DNA from: JACIWG01 sp049969935
Lineage (GTDB): Archaea > Thermoproteota > Nitrososphaeria > JACIWG01
Length of the DNA stretch: 6,995 nt
Direction of reading: 5' to 3'
Assembly (NCBI GenBank): GCA_049969935.1
Contig: JBMFNX010000046.1
Coordinates: forward strand, 1-6,995
Positions within the stretch are counted from its first letter, which is position 1. The number at the start of each line of letters is the position of its first letter. The translations under genes and the position numbers were made by a program. Positions 4,753 to 6,995 of this stretch are shown in pieces. The notes under the pieces were generated by a model. It searched no databases, was not told where the DNA came from, and saw only the letters and a list, made by a program, of their open reading frames with translations.

Positions 4753-5158
4753 CGGGTGAGGGGACCTCTACAAGCCTTTCGCTGGAAGCAACTTTATCTA
4801 TATAGATTGGGATGTAGCCGTATTTTCTGTAGACGGTTTCAGCCAGCCTCCCTTTATCATCATCGCAGCCTACAACCGCGCCCCTGAAGACGGCAATATA
4901 TTTTCCACTATAATTTGGGTCATGTATAAGCTTGTCTCTAATCTTTAGGAAGGCTTCCCTTTCATCCTCAATCCGCAGAATATATTCGAGCTGTTGCCTT
5001 TCAATGGATAAACCCTTTCGCTCAACATAATCCCTTAGTAGTTCAACGATAACCTCATTCTTCTTCTTTTCACCCCTTTCCCTGAGCACGATTAGGCTGA
5101 ACCTTCTCCAAAGGTCATCGTCTACTTCAATAGTCGTCTTAACCATAGTATACCACAT
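4724..5158 (-). CDS. Ribbon-helix-helix protein with C-terminal DUF5678-like domain
   Basis: A 144-residue protein. Residues 5-48 look like an RHH DNA-binding domain (MVKTTIEVDDDLWRRF strand and helix, then KNEVIVELLRDYVERKG). Residues 51-75 are a charged helix. Residues 78-124 match the DUF5678 pattern: Y83-SGKYIAVFRGAVVG, then D99-D101 and a YRKYGYIPIYIDKV strand. The tail is polar and probably disordered (PSPELTSSATPD). The ATG at 5156-5158 lies 24-25 bp from a TATA box, fitting a leaderless start; the ATG at 5144-5146 would give MVKTTIEV and is the alternative. The gene is first in a two-gene operon with the retropepsin-like protease and is probably its regulator and autorepressor by analogy with TA antitoxins. 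The DUF5678 assignment is from pattern memory and is less sure than the RHH. Confidence 0.75.
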   Translation of the reverse strand: MWYTMVKTTIEVDDDLWRRFSLIVLRERGEKKKNEVIVELLRDYVERKGLSIERQQLEYILRIEDEREAFLKIRDKLIHDPNYSGKYIAVFRGAVVGCDDDKGRLAETVYRKYGYIPIYIDKVASSERLVEVPSPELTSSATPD

Positions 5159-5177
5159 TTAAGGATTAACAGGAACC

Positions 5178-5187
5178 CTTATAAAAT
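5178..5187 (-). promoter_or_regulatory. TATA box of the RHH-DUF5678/protease operon
   Basis: The minus strand reads TTTTATAAG here, centred about 24 bp from the ATG at 5158 and 37 bp from the ATG at 5146. This spacing favours a leaderless mRNA starting at 5158. No upstream purine-rich ribosome-binding site is seen for either ATG. Confidence 0.55.
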
Positions 5188-5417
5188 TTTTCCCTTACAT
5201 GCTGTCTTGTATGGCCTGTTATCTTAATAATTTATTTAATTTTTATATGCTCTAAATTCAAAATCTTTTGATAAAATGATATAATTTCATAAAATTAGGA
5301 AGTTACATAGAATTATTTAAAACAGTAGATTGCCTTATCAACTACCATAATCATTTAAAATCTGTAGTGCTCTAAGAAAGTATTAGGAAAACAAAAATTA
5401 CTAGGAGGACATCCGAG
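5188..5417. other. AT-rich intergenic region between divergent units
   Basis: No gene seen. Very AT-rich sequence holding upstream promoter elements for the operon at 4325-5158 and for the plus-strand DUF4258-like pseudogene. A possible plus-strand TATA-like element (CATTTAAAATC, near 5352-5362) lies about 60 bp before the pseudogene start, and a strong AGGAGG ribosome-binding site is at 5403-5408. Confidence 0.4.
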
Positions 5418-5648
5418 ATGAAATCTAATCGAAGTCGTGAAATCAGATTCACTAAGCATGCTCGTGAAAAGTTTGAAGTTATAAGGCGCTATGGTTTCGA
5501 AATAAATGAGAAGGAAGTCGTATTGACTATCCAAGACCCTGGGCGTATAGACTAAAAGGGCGCACAATATTTTTGCCATTAAAGCTATGCAAAACATGCT
5601 TTAAGAGTCGTTTATGAAGAGAGAAAAGATTATTTACTAGTTATAGCC
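5418..5648 (+). pseudogene. Broken DUF4258-like (toxin-type) gene
   Basis: The ATG at 5418 follows a perfect AGGAGG by 9 nt. The first 45 codons read IRFTKHAREKFEVIRRYGFE then INEKEVVLTIQDPGRID, matching the archaeal DUF4258-like pattern (KHAxxKFxxxxxYGFxxxExxVxxTxxxP). It then hits a TAA at 5553-5555. The same net frame resumes the family's C-terminal half as KHALRVVYEERKDYLLVIA (5592-5648), but a second in-frame TAA and a local compensating +1/-1 shift (FAIK readable in a neighbouring frame near 5570-5584) lie between. The usual final strand (xTFYPxRRxRY) is missing, replaced by the convergent gene. Proteins of this family have a small RelE/BrnT-like character and often pair with DUF2283 proteins (from memory). 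No such partner lies downstream. A dead remnant, probably of another TA-like unit. Confidence 0.75.
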
Positions 5649-6070
5649 TCAAATGCATATTCCCTGTCAACGTATTTATCCTCACCCTCAACCTTCACCG
5701 TATCCAATTCTAGACTTGGAGCCATTTCCTCAAGCTCGGCGAAGGCTTTACGGATCGAGTCAATAGAGAACTTTTCCAGTATAATCATATTTCCAACACC
5801 TAAATCTAAAACTACTCCACTAATCGATGCGGGAAAAATTGAGGCAAATGTATCTCTAACATATCGGTCGACCCTAATTCTGAAGGGATGCTCTATATTA
5901 ATCCTATTCACGTCACTATTTGGGAAAGGGCCATCAAGAACTGATATTTCCATATACAAGGAAGCTTGGTGGAAGAAGCGCTTACATGAGAATACACATA
6001 CGGAGGCTTCAAGGTGGCGGCCTCCAATTTCCTCCACCACTATTTCGAGAGTTTCGGGTGAAACAGACAT
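5630..6070 (-). CDS. Hypothetical protein, no family recognised
   Basis: A 146-residue soluble protein with mixed alpha/beta character. The middle has beta-strand-like stretches (LEASVCVFSC, SLYMEISVLDGPFP, HPFRIRVDRYVRD, GVVLDLGVGNMIILEKF), and the C-terminus has an acidic helix (SIRKAFAELEEMAPSLEL) and a charged tail. There are no membrane segments, signal peptide, metal-binding cluster or obvious catalytic motif; two cysteines in CVFSC are the only notable pair. The ATG at 6068-6070 is my choice; a GTG at 6077-6079 would add three residues. It diverges from pdxS with promoters in the shared region 6080-6170, and its last codons overlap the end of the convergent DUF4258-like pseudogene. Coding is supported by length, ordinary composition and a promoter, not by homology. 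Confidence 0.6.
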   Translation of the reverse strand: MSVSPETLEIVVEEIGGRHLEASVCVFSCKRFFHQASLYMEISVLDGPFPNSDVNRINIEHPFRIRVDRYVRDTFASIFPASISGVVLDLGVGNMIILEKFSIDSIRKAFAELEEMAPSLELDTVKVEGEDKYVDREYAFEAITSK

Positions 6071-6107
6071 TTTATACACATCTTTTTCGCTGATTCCAGT
6101 TTCCTTG

Positions 6108-6145
6108 AAGTATATAGCCTATATATAGGTAAAGACTTATATATT
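6108..6145. promoter_or_regulatory. Divergent promoter region with a 12-bp TATA palindrome
   Basis: CCTATATATAGG at 6118-6129 is a perfect 12-bp palindrome between two divergent genes. Further TATA-like elements flank it: TATATA at 6111-6116, about 43 bp upstream of the minus-strand gene's ATG (6070), and CTTATATATT at 6136-6145 on the plus strand, about 100 bp upstream of the preferred pdxS ATG. The palindrome could act as a bidirectional TATA box or as an operator. Confidence 0.5.
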
Positions 6146-6230
6146 GAAGCCTGTTTTCCACCGAAAGGATATGCCGATCTCGCTTGTAAGTTCAGTTTTA
6201 TGGGCAAGGGGGTTAACGGAGTCCACGCTC

Positions 6231-6237
6231 GGAGGGG
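6231..6237 (+). promoter_or_regulatory. Ribosome-binding site deciding the pdxS start
   Basis: GGAGGGG ends 5 nt before the ATG at 6243, a strong Shine-Dalgarno match that selects this start over in-frame alternatives at 6171 (ATG) and 6144 (TTG, inside the TATA element). Confidence 0.7.
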
Positions 6238-6242
6238 CTAGA

Positions 6243-6932
6243 ATGCTGAGGGGCAGCACGCTCGTCAAGAGGGGGTTCGCGCACATGCTTAAGCATGGTG
6301 TAGTGATGGATGTTACAAACGTGGAGCAGGCTCAAATTGCTGAAGAGGCTGGAGCCGTCGCTGTAATGGTTCTCGACAAGCTGCCGTACGATGTCAGGAA
6401 AGCGGGAGGGGTTGCTAGGACCGCAAGCCTAAAGGTGATAGAGGAGATAATAAATAATGTGACGATTCCAGTTATGGCAAAGTGTAGGATAGGGCACGTC
6501 TACGAGGCGAAGGTTCTTGAGGCTGCCGGCGTGGACATGATAGACGAGTCCGAAGTTTTAACTCCGGCTGACGAGGAACGGCACATATGGAAGTGGGACT
6601 TCACCACCCCATTTGTTTGCGGAGCTAGAAGCCTTGGAGAAGCTTTAAGGAGAATAGAGGAGGGTGCTGCGATGATAAGGACAAAGGGTGAGCCCGGGAC
6701 TGGAAATGTTGTTGAAGCCGTAAAGCATGTGAGAATATTGAACAGGGAAGTTAGGCTGGTTAAAGCCACATATGAAAGCGGCGACGAAGAGGAAATGGTG
6801 AGGCTGGCGAGGGAGTTGAACGTCTCCTATGAGACGGTTAGGGAGGTTGGAAGACTAGGCAGACTGCCGGTTTTGACACTCTCCACGGCTGAAGCCAGGA
6901 AGATTCTTGCACACAGCCACCTCAACGCTTAG
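6243..6932 (+). CDS. pdxS: PdxS, pyridoxal 5'-phosphate synthase lyase subunit, C-terminally truncated
   Basis: PdxS is a TIM-barrel enzyme that makes PLP from ribose 5-phosphate, glyceraldehyde 3-phosphate and ammonia supplied by PdxT. From the ATG at 6243 it gives 229 residues: GSTLVKRGFAHMLKHGVVMD, with D23; PVMAKCRIGH with the Schiff-base lysine K80; SEVLTPADE; and MIRTKGEPGTGN with K148. These match the D24, K81 and K149 positions of characterised enzymes. The wording (MVLDKLPYDVRKAGGVAR) is closest to Sulfolobus and thaumarchaeal PdxS, and the roughly 35-residue insert of euryarchaeal forms is absent. After LPVLT (residue 212) the expected FAAGGIATPADAALM and GVFVGSGIF segments, which bind the sugar phosphate, are missing, replaced by 17 unrelated residues. 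Family length is about 290-330. It is therefore probably non-functional or interrupted. PdxT is not in the window. Confidence 0.88.
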   Translation: MLRGSTLVKRGFAHMLKHGVVMDVTNVEQAQIAEEAGAVAVMVLDKLPYDVRKAGGVARTASLKVIEEIINNVTIPVMAKCRIGHVYEAKVLEAAGVDMIDESEVLTPADEERHIWKWDFTTPFVCGARSLGEALRRIEEGAAMIRTKGEPGTGNVVEAVKHVRILNREVRLVKATYESGDEEEMVRLARELNVSYETVREVGRLGRLPVLTLSTAEARKILAHSHLNA

Positions 6933-6995
6933 GAGCACATTCGTTTCAGCGTTCGCTCCCTCATTGTTCAGCGGCTGTCTGCAAAGGGGTGTGCC

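Noticed and set aside
4518..4805. 95-residue plus-strand open frame
   Set aside because: Antisense to the retropepsin-like protease and the end of the RHH gene; the minus-strand protein has catalytic motifs.
5355..5597. 80-residue minus-strand open frame
   Set aside because: Antisense of the DUF4258-like pseudogene; no family wording, while the plus strand has AGGAGG and clear family motifs.
6144..6242. N-terminal extension of PdxS from TTG 6144 or ATG 6171
   Set aside because: The TTG lies inside a TATA element, the extra residues have no PdxS counterpart, and a strong GGAGGGG sits 5 nt before the ATG at 6243. The ATG at 6171 cannot be fully excluded.
6500..6769. 89-residue minus-strand open frame
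   Set aside because: Antisense of pdxS.
6880..6995. Possible degraded PdxS C-terminus after the stop
   Set aside because: Scattered matches (for example SLIVQRLSAKG against ALMMQLGADG) need several indels and a stop; too weak to claim.

Overview
The window looks like a piece of an archaeal chromosome, probably from the TACK side (Thermoproteota/Thaumarchaeota-like). Reasons: the PdxS at the right end carries the wording typical of Sulfolobus and thaumarchaeal homologues; several genes have an archaeal TATA box about 24-30 bp upstream of the start codon, implying little or no leader; type II toxin-antitoxin (TA) genes are very dense; and GTG is used as a start. This placement is inference from sequence wording, not from a tree.

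Layout. Left part (1-2410, all minus strand): a membrane-anchored coiled-coil protein (111-620); the 3' remnant of a sugar-nucleotidyltransferase gene (680-1036) truncated by a VapBC module (1003-1676); and a frameshifted glycosyltransferase family 2 pseudogene (1735-2142). Middle (2411-4094, minus): a second VapBC with an AbrB-fold antitoxin (2411-3061), a possible C-terminal gene remnant (3133-3236), and a third VapBC with a ribbon-helix-helix (RHH) antitoxin (3418-4094). Next (4325-5158, minus) comes a two-gene operon: an RHH plus DUF5678-like protein followed by a retropepsin-like clan AA aspartic protease. On the plus strand, 5418-5648 is a broken DUF4258-like gene. A hypothetical gene (5630-6070, minus) then diverges from pdxS (6243-6932, plus), which lacks the last strand of its TIM barrel.

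Reading the genes together: this appears to be a decayed accessory region. Remnants of surface-sugar genes (nucleotidyltransferase, glycosyltransferase, perhaps others) are interleaved with TA modules, all on the same strand. The VapC at 1003 reads straight into the nucleotidyltransferase remnant in another frame, so the module sits at the breakpoint. The three VapBC pairs are not close copies of each other, which suggests separate arrivals. The RHH-DUF5678/retropepsin pair has the same architecture as a TA module (small DNA-binding protein first, small enzyme second, one leaderless-type promoter) and is the best candidate here for an undescribed system. The right end returns to a core metabolic gene (vitamin B6 synthesis) that is itself damaged or divergent at its 3' end.
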